A stretch of 64,000 nucleotides of DNA. Origin: CAYFWF01 sp964346815 (lineage in GTDB: Bacteria > Acidobacteriota > Aminicenantia > Aminicenantales > Aminicenantaceae). Shown here in pieces: positions 23,750 through 33,047 of this stretch. Location of the stretch: NCBI GenBank assembly GCA_964346815.1, contig CAYFWF010000057.1:186001-250000 (forward strand). Direction: 5' to 3'. How positions within the stretch are numbered: the stretch's first letter is position 1; the number at the start of each line of letters is the position of its first letter. The notes under the pieces are model-generated. The model did no database searches. It saw nothing but the letters and a program-made list of their open reading frames with translations, and was not told the origin of the DNA. The position numbers and the translations under genes are program-made.

Positions 23750-23907
23750 TGTCTCACATTATGTTTTGAGAATGATAGAAAACTATAGCCCTTCGGTGAC
23801 CAGAAGTCAATACTTAAGGGTCAGACACCGGTGTTTGCGCCGGTTCCAGAGATTTACGAGGATCCTTGCCGGATATGAAATTTCACAAGGTCTGAGCTCG
23901 ATAAATC

Positions 23908-23936
23908 TTTACAATTTTTAAGGGGTCTGGTAAGAT
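23908..23936 (+). promoter_or_regulatory. Promoter of the S41 protease gene
   Basis: TTTACA (23908-23913), 17 bases, then TAAGAT (23931-23936) preceded by an extended TGG. Start near 23942, giving a short leader before the ATG at 23955. Confidence 0.6.
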
Positions 23937-23954
23937 TGTAATTTGGATAGGGAA

Positions 23955-25529
23955 ATGAAGAGAAAGAGTTTTTTGTTTGTCATTTTGTTCTTTGCTCTCG
24001 TGTCCTTCCCTTCGTGGGAGGAAGACGTTTGGACTCTTTCGATGAACAAGATCTCATCTATTATGTCATTGATCGATCAAAATTATTTTGAAGAAGTCGA
24101 TCAAGAGAAACTTGCCTTTTCCTCGATTAAGGGAATGCTTCAGACTTTGGATCCCCATTCATATTTTCTGGATCCCAGCCATTTTGACCGGGTGAGAGAG
24201 GAATATAAAGGAAAGTATTATGGATTGGGGATCATGATCACAAAGCACGGCAAGAAGTTGGTGGTGGTCTCTCCGATAGAAGGAGGGCCTGCGTACAGAC
24301 TCGGTATCAGATCGGGAGATGTCATATCTCATATCAATGGGGAAACCACAGAACCCATAACATCCACTGACGCAATGATGAAGCTTCGAGGGAAGGAGGG
24401 AACAGAAGTCACAGTCACGATCGTTCGCGAGGGCCGGGATGAGTCCTTTGACATGACCATCGTTCGCGAGGAAATCGCTCTTCACAGTGTTCCCTATGCG
24501 TTTATTCTTGAAGACGATATCGGTTACATATTTATCCGCAATTTTGCTGAGACCACAACAAACGAATTCCAAGAGAAAATGGAGATGTTGATCGAGCAGG
24601 GAATGAAAAAGCTTGTCCTGGATCTCAGGGGAAATACAGGAGGCAATTTTTTTCAGTCCATCCAGCTTTCGGATGCTTTCTTACCTGAGGACACTCTGGT
24701 TGTTTCCACGCGAGGGCGGAATAAAGTCGTCGATAGAAAATATTTTGCCGAAAAGAACAATCAGTACGAAAAAATTCCTTTGGTCGTCTTGATCAACCGG
24801 GGAAGTGCCAGTGCCCCTGAAATCCTGGGCGGAGCGATCAAGGACAACGACCGGGGATTGATCGTCGGCGAGGATTCTTGGGGCAAAGGACTGGTTCAGA
24901 CCATTGTTCCATTGGCTCCCAATGCAGCGGTCGCCCTCACTACGGCGAAATACTACACGCCCAGCGGACGCTCCATCCAGAGGGATTACTCGAACTATGA
25001 GGATTATTACATCTATCGAAAAGAGACACCCGAAGATGAAAGAGAAGTCTCTTACACAGCTAAAGGGAGGAAGGTCCTCGGTCAAGGAGGTATCTCTCCC
25101 GATTATGAAGTCAAGTTCTCCTTTGAAGAATTTGTCTATAATATGGCCATCAAGGGAACTTTTTTTGATTACGCAAAAGAATTCAAGGAAAAGATGAGAA
25201 CTGTTTCTAAAAATTATATCTTTCCTGATGAGAAAACAGCAGCAGGCAGAGATCCAAAGAGGAAAAAGATCGATCAGAATTTTACTGTGGGCCAGGATAT
25301 TGTCGATGATTTTAAAAACTTTCTGAGAAACGAGAAGATGGAATTTGATGAAAACACATTTGAAGAGTCCAGAGAAGAAATAAAGAGAGAATTGGAGAGA
25401 GAGATCCACTCTGCCTTTTGGGGAATAGAAAGCGGGATCAAAGCATACCGAAAGACCGATCGGGTTGTTCTGAAAGCCATGGATGTGATGCCTGAAGCCG
25501 TGGCGCTCGTTCAGGAAGACTTTCCCTGA
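23955..25529 (+). CDS. C-terminal-processing peptidase, S41 family
   Basis: 524 residues from the ATG at 23955; the TTG at 23943 four codons earlier is less likely. A hydrophobic signal sequence (SFLFVILFFALVSFP) directs export. A PDZ domain spans about 80-175 (GLGIMI and GPAYRLGIRSGDVI). The catalytic serine lies in NRGSASAPEILG (282-293) and the lysine in SWGKGLVQ (K311). Members of the family trim exported proteins; a role in envelope quality control or lipoprotein maturation is likely. The C-terminal 120 residues are an extra helical, charged domain. Transcribed divergently from tatA. Confidence 0.92.
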   Translation: MKRKSFLFVILFFALVSFPSWEEDVWTLSMNKISSIMSLIDQNYFEEVDQEKLAFSSIKGMLQTLDPHSYFLDPSHFDRVREEYKGKYYGLGIMITKHGKKLVVVSPIEGGPAYRLGIRSGDVISHINGETTEPITSTDAMMKLRGKEGTEVTVTIVREGRDESFDMTIVREEIALHSVPYAFILEDDIGYIFIRNFAETTTNEFQEKMEMLIEQGMKKLVLDLRGNTGGNFFQSIQLSDAFLPEDTLVVSTRGRNKVVDRKYFAEKNNQYEKIPLVVLINRGSASAPEILGGAIKDNDRGLIVGEDSWGKGLVQTIVPLAPNAAVALTTAKYYTPSGRSIQRDYSNYEDYYIYRKETPEDEREVSYTAKGRKVLGQGGISPDYEVKFSFEEFVYNMAIKGTFFDYAKEFKEKMRTVSKNYIFPDEKTAAGRDPKRKKIDQNFTVGQDIVDDFKNFLRNEKMEFDENTFEESREEIKRELEREIHSAFWGIESGIKAYRKTDRVVLKAMDVMPEAVALVQEDFP

Positions 25530-25641
25530 ACGTATACCTTTAGAGTAACCTCCATAACAGCCGAATAATCTTTCCTAAGGGCGCAGCCTATCTCAGCGCA
25601 AACGAAGACGGAGCGCAGCATCGCCCTCAGAAATGCGGCAA

Positions 25642-25870
25642 GTGGATTAGGAAGCATCCTTATTTCCGTGACAAAGAAAAAGTCAGGCAAGATGATTCGT
25701 CAGCCCGTGGATTTTCCCTAGCGAGGAAAATCCACTTGTTCCTCGGCTCGCTCTCCCTACCTGCCAGTAAAGCTTGCTTTCCGTGCCTGCTCGCCTCCGG
25801 ATGGCTTCCGAACCAGCTTGCCTGACTTACTAAGATATTATCACGGAAATAAGGATGCTTACGTGGATTA
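25642..25870. repeat. Palindromic MITE-like element with terminal inverted repeats and 8-bp direct repeat
   Basis: The 213-base core (25650-25862) has perfect 20-base terminal inverted repeats (25652-25671 and 25841-25860). It is flanked by GTGGATTA at 25642-25649 and 25863-25870, as a target duplication would be. A second, nested pair of 12-base arms begins at 25680 and ends at 25828 (AAGTCAGGCAAG / CTTGCCTGACTT), and an 11-bp hairpin sits at 25707-25735. No ORF in it looks coding. Its core resembles the repeat at 32908-33006. No transposase is present, so it could be a MITE, a REP-like palindrome or a structured transcript. Confidence 0.65.
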
Positions 25871-25898
25871 TCAAATTTTAAAGTCCTGACTCCAATTG

Positions 25899-25907
25899 TG
25901 TTATAAT
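25899..25907 (+). promoter_or_regulatory. Extended -10 promoter of the rpiB-mutL operon
   Basis: TGTTATAAT: a perfect TATAAT (25902-25907) with the extended TGN motif. No good -35 hexamer is seen at 16-18 bases. A transcript from about 25914 would cover rpiB onward. Confidence 0.5.
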
Positions 25908-25956
25908 GACGTGAACTTTCATTTGCGTGTGTCGTCGTTTTGAGGAGGAAAAAGGG

Positions 25957-26409
25957 ATGAGAATTGCGATAGCATCTGACCATGCTGGCTTCGACCTCAA
26001 AAAGGGAATCCTGGATTATCTGACTGAAAAAGAAATCCAGGTCGTAGACTTTGGATGCGGTCCTGGCGAAAGAGTGGACTATGTGGATTATGGTGAAAAA
26101 GCCATCCAATCCGTTCTTTCAGGTGAGTGTGACCGGGCCATCCTTTTCTGTGGGACAGGACTGGGAATGGCCATTGTAGCGAACAAGCACAAAGGAATTC
26201 GAGCCACACCTTGCTGGGATGAATATGTAGCAGATGTAGGCCGAAGCCATAACGATTCTAATTGTTTGACTCTGGGTGGAAGGATTATTCCTTTGGACGA
26301 GGCGGTTCTTTTTGTCGATATATGGCTGAATACAGAATATGAAGGAGGCCGGCATCAGCGCAGGCTGGATAAAATATCAAAAATTGAAGAGAGAAATTTT
26401 GTAACATGA
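25957..26409 (+). CDS. rpiB: Ribose-5-phosphate isomerase B
   Basis: 150 residues from ATG 25957, with GAGGAGG just upstream; the track frame starting at 25927 adds ten unlikely residues. D8-H9 (ASDHAG), C65 (FCGTGLGMAIVANK) and GRSHNDSN supply the active site of RpiB/LacA-B enzymes. It interconverts ribose 5-phosphate and ribulose 5-phosphate; with purD and purE nearby it would feed purine synthesis. First gene of the operon; 12 bases to glyA. Confidence 0.93.
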   Translation: MRIAIASDHAGFDLKKGILDYLTEKEIQVVDFGCGPGERVDYVDYGEKAIQSVLSGECDRAILFCGTGLGMAIVANKHKGIRATPCWDEYVADVGRSHNDSNCLTLGGRIIPLDEAVLFVDIWLNTEYEGGRHQRRLDKISKIEERNFVT

Positions 26410-26421
26410 GAGAAGGAGAAA

Positions 26422-27885
26422 ATGACCATGTCTTCATTCAAAGAAAAAATTGAGTCCCTTTCGCAAAGAATTATCAGGAACAACACATGGCGGCAGAGTG
26501 AATCCTTCAATCTCATACCTTCTGAATCCACGCCTTCTCTTCTGGTGAAAATGTGCGAAATATCTGATCCGGCAGGGAGATACGCTGAACACCGGACCAT
26601 GAAGGGACAGGAGATTTATTTTTATCAAGGAACGGATTTTATTAGGGACGTCGAGAAAGAGACCCAACAACAGCTGGGGCAATTTTTTGGGTGTTCAGAG
26701 ATAGAACTACGTCCAGTCAGTGGCCAGATGGCAAACGAAGTCGTTTTCAAGGCCATGGTCCGTTTTATCAATCGCGACCGGCCCGAAGGGCAGGCCATGA
26801 GAAAAATGAGGTTGGTGATGAACAATGCTCTGAATAAAGGAGGGCATCTCAGTTCTCAGCCCATGGGAGCTCTTTTCAACTTTGTGGACGAGGATCCCAC
26901 CACTGGAAAAGAAAGGGTGGTCAATTTTCCTGTTCAGGAAGAGAATCCTTATAAGCCTGATCTGGTAAAACTTGCGGAACTTCTGGAACACCATAGACCA
27001 GAGCTCGTCATCTTCGGGAAGAGCATGTTCATCTATCAGGAGCCTATCAAGTTTGTCGCAGATTTGATCAAGGACTGGGAAGACCGTCCTATCCTTATGT
27101 ATGACATGGCCCATGTGCTTGGCCTGTACGGTGCATTCCAAGAGCCTTTACAGGAGGGAGCGGATGTGGTTACAGGAAGCACCCATAAAACATTTTTCGG
27201 CCCGCAGAGAGGGCTTGTAGCAGGAAACTTTCCGAAGGGATCTGACTTCCGCAAACTATGGCTGGATATCAAGAGTCGGGCGTTTCCAGGCTCCACCAGC
27301 AATCATCATCTGGGCACATTGCTCGCCCTATTGATGGCCTCTTATGAGATGAGTGAGTTCAAACAGGAATATCAGGAGCACGTACGGGCGAATTCTAAAG
27401 CATTTGCCAGGGCCCTTAGAGATAAAGGTGTGCCCGTGGAAGGGGATGAAAACGACGGTTTCACAGAAACGCATCAGGTGCTCATCCGCATTAAAGAATT
27501 TGGAAACGGGATGGATATTGCACAGCGTCTGGAAGAGAATAACATTCTGACCAATTATCAAGCTCTTCCTGATGATGAAACCTTCCTGGAACCGAGCGGG
27601 ATACGGATGGGAGTTCAGGAAATGACCCGTTTCGGTATGGGCGGCGAAGACTTCGATGTGTTAGCCGGGCTGATTGCCGAGATTGTCCTGAAGAATAGAA
27701 ACGCCAGGGAGGAAGTCAAAAAATTCAGGAGTAATTTCCTGGAGATGAAATACTGCCTTTCTGCCCAGGAAGCCGTCCCACTGGCAAGTTCCATATTTGG
27801 GAGCATTTTTCCTCATCCCGCGTTTGCCGAGGTATTCAGCGAGAGTCTCGAGAAGACCCTGATGAAGTCCGGCGAGGTGAACTGA
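26422..27885 (+). CDS. Serine hydroxymethyltransferase-like PLP enzyme, long form
   Basis: 487 residues. NLIPSES (30-36), YAEHRTMKGQEIY (54-66), YDMAHVLGL (D228, H231) and GSTHKTFFGPQRG with the PLP lysine K256 are SHMT signatures. Canonical bacterial GlyA is about 415-420 residues and has YAEGYPGKRYYGG at 55-66 and a threonine/proline-rich THKTLRGPRGG; here both are altered, and about 70 residues are added. Family function is serine to glycine with one-carbon transfer. Its position before purD fits one-carbon supply, but a related activity (threonine aldolase or a modified folate specificity) is possible. One base separates it from purD. Confidence 0.8.
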   Translation: MTMSSFKEKIESLSQRIIRNNTWRQSESFNLIPSESTPSLLVKMCEISDPAGRYAEHRTMKGQEIYFYQGTDFIRDVEKETQQQLGQFFGCSEIELRPVSGQMANEVVFKAMVRFINRDRPEGQAMRKMRLVMNNALNKGGHLSSQPMGALFNFVDEDPTTGKERVVNFPVQEENPYKPDLVKLAELLEHHRPELVIFGKSMFIYQEPIKFVADLIKDWEDRPILMYDMAHVLGLYGAFQEPLQEGADVVTGSTHKTFFGPQRGLVAGNFPKGSDFRKLWLDIKSRAFPGSTSNHHLGTLLALLMASYEMSEFKQEYQEHVRANSKAFARALRDKGVPVEGDENDGFTETHQVLIRIKEFGNGMDIAQRLEENNILTNYQALPDDETFLEPSGIRMGVQEMTRFGMGGEDFDVLAGLIAEIVLKNRNAREEVKKFRSNFLEMKYCLSAQEAVPLASSIFGSIFPHPAFAEVFSESLEKTLMKSGEVN

Positions 27886-27886
27886 A

Positions 27887-29164
27887 ATGAAAATATTAGT
27901 TGCAGGATCAGGAGGAAGAGAGCATGCCTTGGCATGGAAGCTATCCCAAAGCCCGCTGTGCAAAAAATTGTTTTGTGCCCCTGGCAATGCAGGAACGATG
28001 AGCATAGCCGAAAATGTCCTCTTGAAGGCCGAGGACATTCAGGGGCTTGTGGATTTTGCGTCCAGGGAAGGGATCGACTTGACTGTCGTCGGACCGGAAG
28101 CTCCGCTCACGCTGGGAATAGTGGATGAGTTCGAGGTGAGAGGATTGAAGATATTCGGACCCAAAAAAAATGCGGCAGAACTGGAAGGCAGCAAAATTTT
28201 TGCCAAGCAATTCATGGAACGGCACAAAATACCTACGGCCAAGTTTGAAATTGCAGATTCGGTGGAGCAGGCAAAAAAAATCGTGAATTCGGGAAGATTT
28301 TCCTATCCATTAGTTGTGAAGGCCGATGGTTTAGCTGCTGGCAAGGGAGTCATAGTATGCAGGAACGCCAAGAGAGCAGAGGAAGCCCTTCATGTTATCA
28401 TGGAAGAGAAAAAATTTGGGGATGCGGGAGATCGGGTTATTGTGGAGGAGTTTCTTGAAGGTAAAGAGGCGTCTTTCATCGTGATTTCGGATGGTGTCAA
28501 AATTCTCCCTCTGGCGACAACCATGGATCACAAGCCTGTCTTCGATGGGGACAAGGGACCTAATACAGGAGGGATGGGAGCCATCTCTCCTTCTCCTTAT
28601 ATCGACCAGGAAATGTTTGAGGGCATCATGAACACCATCGTTTTTCCCTCTGTAACACGCATGCTGGAGGAAGGGAGGAGGTTCAAAGGAGTTCTTTATG
28701 TAGGCCTGATGCTGACCGATGAGGGACCCAAAGTTTTAGAATACAACTGCCGGTTCGGCGACCCTGAGACTCAACCCCAGGTTCTTCGAATGGAAGGAGA
28801 TTTAGTCGAGGTTCTGCTAGCCGCGGTGGAGGGAAATGTCCTGGAAAGAGAAATCAACTGGAGCCCCAAAACTTCAGGGTGTGTGGTTGCGGCATCAGGG
28901 GGATACCCTCTTAAGTACGAGAAGGGGAAGCTGATAGAGGGATTGGATAACGCTGCCTCCATTGAAGGCGTCGTGATTTTCCATGCAGGAACGATATTCA
29001 AAGATGGGAAGTATTACACGAACGGAGGAAGAGTGCTCAATGTTTGCGGATCGGAATACACATTGGAAGAGACGATGAATAAAATTTATAAGGCGCTTTC
29101 CAGAGTCTTTTTTGAGGCCATGCACTGGAGGCGTGACATCGGCATTATAGGAGAAGGAGAATGA
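27887..29164 (+). CDS. purD: Phosphoribosylamine-glycine ligase
   Basis: 425 residues, ATP-grasp enzyme. VAGSGGREHALAWKL is the N-terminal signature, PLVVKADGLAAGKGVIV and GGMGAISPSP the ATP-grasp and active-site segments, and EYNCRFGDPETQ the metal-binding loop. It joins 5-phosphoribosylamine with glycine in step two of purine synthesis. The last codons overlap purE (ATGA). Confidence 0.96.
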   Translation: MKILVAGSGGREHALAWKLSQSPLCKKLFCAPGNAGTMSIAENVLLKAEDIQGLVDFASREGIDLTVVGPEAPLTLGIVDEFEVRGLKIFGPKKNAAELEGSKIFAKQFMERHKIPTAKFEIADSVEQAKKIVNSGRFSYPLVVKADGLAAGKGVIVCRNAKRAEEALHVIMEEKKFGDAGDRVIVEEFLEGKEASFIVISDGVKILPLATTMDHKPVFDGDKGPNTGGMGAISPSPYIDQEMFEGIMNTIVFPSVTRMLEEGRRFKGVLYVGLMLTDEGPKVLEYNCRFGDPETQPQVLRMEGDLVEVLLAAVEGNVLEREINWSPKTSGCVVAASGGYPLKYEKGKLIEGLDNAASIEGVVIFHAGTIFKDGKYYTNGGRVLNVCGSEYTLEETMNKIYKALSRVFFEAMHWRRDIGIIGEGE

Positions 29165-29652
29165 AAGTCGGAATCTTTATTGGGAGTGAATCTGATTCTG
29201 AAGTCGTACAGGATGCGGTCCGGATATTTCGAGAATTTGAAATTCCATTCCGTCTCGAGGTAACCTCCGCTCATAGGTCTCCAGATCGGACCAAGAATCT
29301 TATCAAAGAATTCGAGAATCAGGGAGTCGAGATTTTTATCGCCGTCGCAGGAAAAGCTGCTCACCTTGCGGGGGTTGTCGCTGCACATACTGTCCTGCCA
29401 GTGATAGGAGTTCCGGTCAAGAGTTCAAGCCTTGGCGGATTGGATGCTCTTTTGTCCACCTCTCAGATGCCAAAAGGAGTTCCGGTGGCCTGCATGGGAA
29501 TAGGGAAATCCGGAGCTTCGAATGCGGCCCTTCTGTCCATCCAGATCCTTGCCCTGAGGGAGCCATCCTTGAAGGAGAAGATGATGACATACCGGCGTCA
29601 GATGGCTTCCAAAGTCGAGGAAGCCTCAAAGAGAATCCGGGAAAATCGATGA
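29161..29652 (+). CDS. purE: N5-carboxyaminoimidazole ribonucleotide mutase (class I)
   Basis: 163 residues, with GSESDSE (7-13), SAHRSPDRT and the glycine-rich AGKAAHLAGVVAA and VPVKSSSLGGLDALLS. Class I bacterial PurE converts N5-CAIR to CAIR. Overlaps purD and mtaB at both ends (ATGA), showing tight coupling. PurK is not in the window. Confidence 0.95.
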   Translation: MKVGIFIGSESDSEVVQDAVRIFREFEIPFRLEVTSAHRSPDRTKNLIKEFENQGVEIFIAVAGKAAHLAGVVAAHTVLPVIGVPVKSSSLGGLDALLSTSQMPKGVPVACMGIGKSGASNAALLSIQILALREPSLKEKMMTYRRQMASKVEEASKRIRENR

Positions 29653-30896
29653 TTTCATTTTCTATCCAGAGCTTCGGCTGTCGCGTAAACCAAGCCGAAG
29701 CCTTCTCGTGGGCTCATGAACTCCAGAATCATGGGCTGGGGTACCTTGAGGATTCTTTTCAGAGCGATATCGTCCTCATCAACACCTGCACACTCACCAG
29801 ACGTGCGGATAGGGATGTGCGGCAATTCGTGAATCGTGTTTCCAGGCTAAATCCAGAAGCCCGCCTCGTCGTCACAGGCTGTTTTGCAGAGCGAAACAGG
29901 GAAGAATTGAAAAAACACCCCCATGTCTGGCAGGTTTTTCTCAACGAAGAGAAAAAGTCCTTAACAGAAAGAATTCTCTCATCCTTAAAATCCCAGAGAA
30001 ACAAGAACTATCGTTCCTACCGTTCTCGTGCCCTGGTCAAAATACAAGACGGGTGCGACTTTCGCTGCAGCTTTTGTATCATACCGAGTGTGAGAGGCGG
30101 GAGCGTAAGCTTTCCGAAGGCCAAGATCCTTTCTCAGATCAGAGAATTCAGCCGCCAAGGGTTCAAGGAGATTGTCCTGACCGGCATCCATATTTGTTCC
30201 TATGGAATGAATCGAACGCCAGGTTACAGGCTGTTGGATCTTCTTCAGGATATCGAGAGCGTGGAGGAGGTCGGCCGGTTGAGGCTGAGCTCACTCGATC
30301 CGAGATTTTTAAATCGGGCTTTGCTCGACCACATAACCTCGAGCCCGAAGATCTGCCCTCATTTTCATATCTCCCTTCAGCATGGTTCGGAGAAAATTCT
30401 CCATCTCATGGGAAGGCAGATAAGTCCGGAAGACTTTCGAAGCACACTTGGCTTGTTGAAACAGAAAAGCCCATTCGCTGCCCTGGGAGCAGATGTTATC
30501 GTCGGGTTTCCAGGGGAAACAGAAGCGGATTTCGAGACCTTGTTCCGCTTTGTCAAGCGGTCTCCGCTCAATTATATTCATGTCTTTTCCTACTCACCGA
30601 GACCGGGCACGGAGGCAGCCAGATGGGAGCAAGTGGATGGACGGGTAAAGAAAAAAAGGGCCTCGAGACTCAGGGAATTGTCCATGAATAAAAACCTGAG
30701 CTTTCGCCAGCGGCTGAAGGGGCGAGTCTGTGAAGGAATCGTGATAAAAAGAGGAGATGAAGGGGCGCGAGTCCTTACTTCGAACTATATAAAAGTTCAT
30801 GTCCCTTCCTGTTCAGTGGATGAAAAAAGCGAGGTGAAGGTCAGGATTACGGAAGCAGGAGCAGATTTCACCGGGGGAGAACTTTGTTTTGAATGA
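29649..30896 (+). CDS. mtaB: tRNA t6A37 methylthiotransferase MtaB
   Basis: 415 residues. N-terminal UPF0004 domain with FGCRVNQAE, NTCTLTRRADRDVRQ and a third cysteine in VVTGCFAE for the auxiliary [4Fe-4S] cluster. The radical SAM motif is CDFRCSFCIIP. A C-terminal TRAM-like segment follows residue 350. It methylthiolates t6A at tRNA position 37; the NTCTLTRRA motif and length favour MtaB over MiaB/RimO. Sits between purE and mutL in the operon. Confidence 0.9.
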   Translation: MISFSIQSFGCRVNQAEAFSWAHELQNHGLGYLEDSFQSDIVLINTCTLTRRADRDVRQFVNRVSRLNPEARLVVTGCFAERNREELKKHPHVWQVFLNEEKKSLTERILSSLKSQRNKNYRSYRSRALVKIQDGCDFRCSFCIIPSVRGGSVSFPKAKILSQIREFSRQGFKEIVLTGIHICSYGMNRTPGYRLLDLLQDIESVEEVGRLRLSSLDPRFLNRALLDHITSSPKICPHFHISLQHGSEKILHLMGRQISPEDFRSTLGLLKQKSPFAALGADVIVGFPGETEADFETLFRFVKRSPLNYIHVFSYSPRPGTEAARWEQVDGRVKKKRASRLRELSMNKNLSFRQRLKGRVCEGIVIKRGDEGARVLTSNYIKVHVPSCSVDEKSEVKVRITEAGADFTGGELCFE

Positions 30897-30911
30897 GTTT
30901 GAAGAATTGAG

Positions 30912-32606
30912 ATGAAAAGAGTCGTTCGCCTTCCGCCTGAAGTCTTCCAGAAAATCGCAGCAGGCGAGGTCATCGAAAGACCTTTCTCGGTAGTGAAAGA
31001 GCTGGTGGAGAATGCCTTGGATGCCTTATCCACGGATATAAGAGTGGACGTCGTTGAAGGCGGAAAGAAGCTGATCAAGGTGTTGGATAACGGCTGCGGG
31101 ATGGATCATGAAGATGCACTCGTTTGCTTCGAACGACATTCAACGAGCAAGATTTCCGGAGAACAGGATCTGGAACAGATCGCGACCTTGGGTTTCCGCG
31201 GTGAAGCGCTCCCCAGTATCTCAGCGGTATCCCGAGTCACCATGAAGACTTCGGACGTGAGTTCCGAAAAAGGAATCCAGGTCGAAAGAGAAGGAGAAAA
31301 AGTCCTTCGAACACATGAAATCGCTTTTCCGAAAGGAACGTGTGTCGAAGTCAGAGATCTGTTCTATAATCTTCCAGCCAGGAGGAAGTTTCTTCGCTCG
31401 GATCGAGCGGAACTCTCGCAGATAGTCAAGTTACTGACGCATTTCACTCTAGCCTTCTCTGATGTAAAATTTTCCCTTTATCATGGTGACCGCAAGATTT
31501 TCGATTACCCTGCTGTCTCCAGTTTAAAAGAAAGGATCTATCAAGTCTATGGAAGAGCTGTTCTGGAAAATCTCATTCCAGTCGATTATGAGGATGAGGA
31601 AAGACGGGTTCAAGGTTATGTTTCCCGTCCTCCTTCAGGACGGAAAGATCGCAGCCATCAGCTTTTCTATGTGAACAGGCGGATGGTTAAGGATAGGATG
31701 TTACAGGCTGCGCTGAATCAGGGGTTCGGGGGCTATATAGAAAAGGACCTGTCTGCTGAGTCTTTTCTGTTTGTCAGTCTTCCCTTATCTGAGGTCGACG
31801 TGAATGTCCATCCCACAAAAGCCGAAGTTCGGTTTCGGGATTCTTCATCCATTTTTCGTCTTGTCCAAAGAGGAATAGCCCGGTCCATCTCCAGGGAGAT
31901 CGGGATAAAAGAGGTCTATCCGGATCAGTCCGAAACGAGAGAGAGCCCGAGGATAGAAGAAACGCTTCAGCCTCCTCTGGTGAGGAGAGAGGGGGAGGCC
32001 GAGATTCAGACATTGAAAATGCACACTGCAGAATCAGAAGAAAAGACGGGCCGCAGGGTTCTAGGACAATATCTGGATACTTATATTGTTATGGCAGATG
32101 AGGAAGGCCTTTTGATCGTCGATCAGCATAATGCACATGAACGGGTTCTTTTTGAAAAATACGAGGAGATCGATCGGGAGAGAGAGTGGCCGCGAAAACT
32201 GACCTTGCTGCCTGCAGTCTTCGATCTTTCTCCCTCACAAGTGCTGAATTTTGAAAAGAACCAAGATTTATTGGAAGAGACAGGATTTCGAGTGGACAAC
32301 ATGGGAGGACGCAGCTTCGCTCTCAAGGAATATCCCGATATATTCGAGGAAGAAGAGGCTGGGAAGATTTTTCTTTCCCTTCTGGAAGAAATGGGCGAGG
32401 AAAAAATACAGGACAAGAAGAGGGCGCTCTTGGCGACCCTAGCCTGCAAGACCGCCGTGAAATCAGGTCAGCCACTTCCCTATGAAAAGATGAGTTATCT
32501 TGTGGAAGAGCTGTTTGCGACATCGAACCCGTCTCTTTGTCCTCACGGACGTCCTGTTCTTCTCAAGCTGGACCGGAAAAAAATCGAGAAAGAGATCGGC
32601 AGATAA
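30912..32606 (+). CDS. mutL: DNA mismatch repair protein MutL
   Basis: 564 residues. N-terminal GHKL ATPase: EVIERPFSVVKELVENALDA, LDNGCGMD, LGFRGEALPSI. The C-terminal endonuclease-type motif reads DQHNAHERVLFE, with the usual second-position alanine changed to asparagine, then ACKTAVKSGQ and CPHGRP. The endonuclease signature suggests a nicking MutL that does not need MutH. No MutS is in the window. The gene ends the rpiB operon; 15 bases separate it from mtaB. Confidence 0.93.
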   Translation: MKRVVRLPPEVFQKIAAGEVIERPFSVVKELVENALDALSTDIRVDVVEGGKKLIKVLDNGCGMDHEDALVCFERHSTSKISGEQDLEQIATLGFRGEALPSISAVSRVTMKTSDVSSEKGIQVEREGEKVLRTHEIAFPKGTCVEVRDLFYNLPARRKFLRSDRAELSQIVKLLTHFTLAFSDVKFSLYHGDRKIFDYPAVSSLKERIYQVYGRAVLENLIPVDYEDEERRVQGYVSRPPSGRKDRSHQLFYVNRRMVKDRMLQAALNQGFGGYIEKDLSAESFLFVSLPLSEVDVNVHPTKAEVRFRDSSSIFRLVQRGIARSISREIGIKEVYPDQSETRESPRIEETLQPPLVRREGEAEIQTLKMHTAESEEKTGRRVLGQYLDTYIVMADEEGLLIVDQHNAHERVLFEKYEEIDREREWPRKLTLLPAVFDLSPSQVLNFEKNQDLLEETGFRVDNMGGRSFALKEYPDIFEEEEAGKIFLSLLEEMGEEKIQDKKRALLATLACKTAVKSGQPLPYEKMSYLVEELFATSNPSLCPHGRPVLLKLDRKKIEKEIGR

Positions 32607-32610
32607 CAGC

Positions 32611-32667
32611 ACCGTCTCTACTGTAAACAATACCCGATGGATGGATTTTCAGAGGACGGTCTCTTTT
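32611..32667 (+). terminator. Weak stem-loop after mutL
   Basis: ACCGTCTCT (32611-32619) can pair with AGAGGACGGT (32651-32660) with one bulge, followed by CTCTTTT. The loop is long (about 31 bases), so termination is only possible. Confidence 0.3.
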
Positions 32668-32760
32668 AGATATTTTCAATTTGCCAAAAAAAATGTAATA
32701 TATATGTTTCTCAATCGAAAGGTCTCCTTCATCAGACCTCCTTTTATACGGTTCTTTCGT

Positions 32761-32835
32761 CGGGGAGTGGCGCAGCCTGGTTAGCGCGCCTGCCTTGGGA
32801 GCAGGAGGTCGGCGGTTCGAATCCGCTCTCCCCGA
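32761..32835 (+). tRNA. tRNA-Pro (TGG)
   Basis: Cloverleaf of 75 bases. Acceptor CGGGGAG pairs with CTCCCCG, the anticodon stem CCTGC/GCAGG holds loop CTTGGGA, giving anticodon TGG at 32796-32798, and the T arm has GGTTCGAATCC. The CCA end is not encoded. Confidence 0.95.
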
Positions 32836-32907
32836 TCGGCTCGCATCGAAGCATAAGGCCGCTGAGATTGAAAGAAGCATCGATATCTTTAACATTTCCT
32901 TTGGGAA

Positions 32908-33006
32908 TCAGGCATGTCGGTTAGGAAGCCATCCGGAGGCGGGCGAGCCAAGGGGGCTGATTTTCTCGTTGGGTAAATTTACGGGCTGAAAAATCGACTC
33001 GCCTGA
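32908..33006. repeat. Shorter copy of the palindromic repeat
   Basis: Bounded by TCAGGC and GCCTGA in inverted order. It shares GGAAGCCATCCGGAGGCG (one-base variation nearby), GGGCGAGCC-type sequence, and an ACGGGCTGA...TCG...GCCTGA end with the core of the 25683-25825 copy read in the opposite orientation. About 40 bases of the longer copy are missing. Found between the two tRNA genes. Confidence 0.65.
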
Positions 33007-33047
33007 ATTTCTCTCTTCCACAGAAAAAGGTGTGTTTACGGATCAGA

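Noticed and set aside
24681..25409. 242-codon antisense ORF over the S41 protease
   Set aside because: Pure shadow of a coding frame; no recognizable domain.
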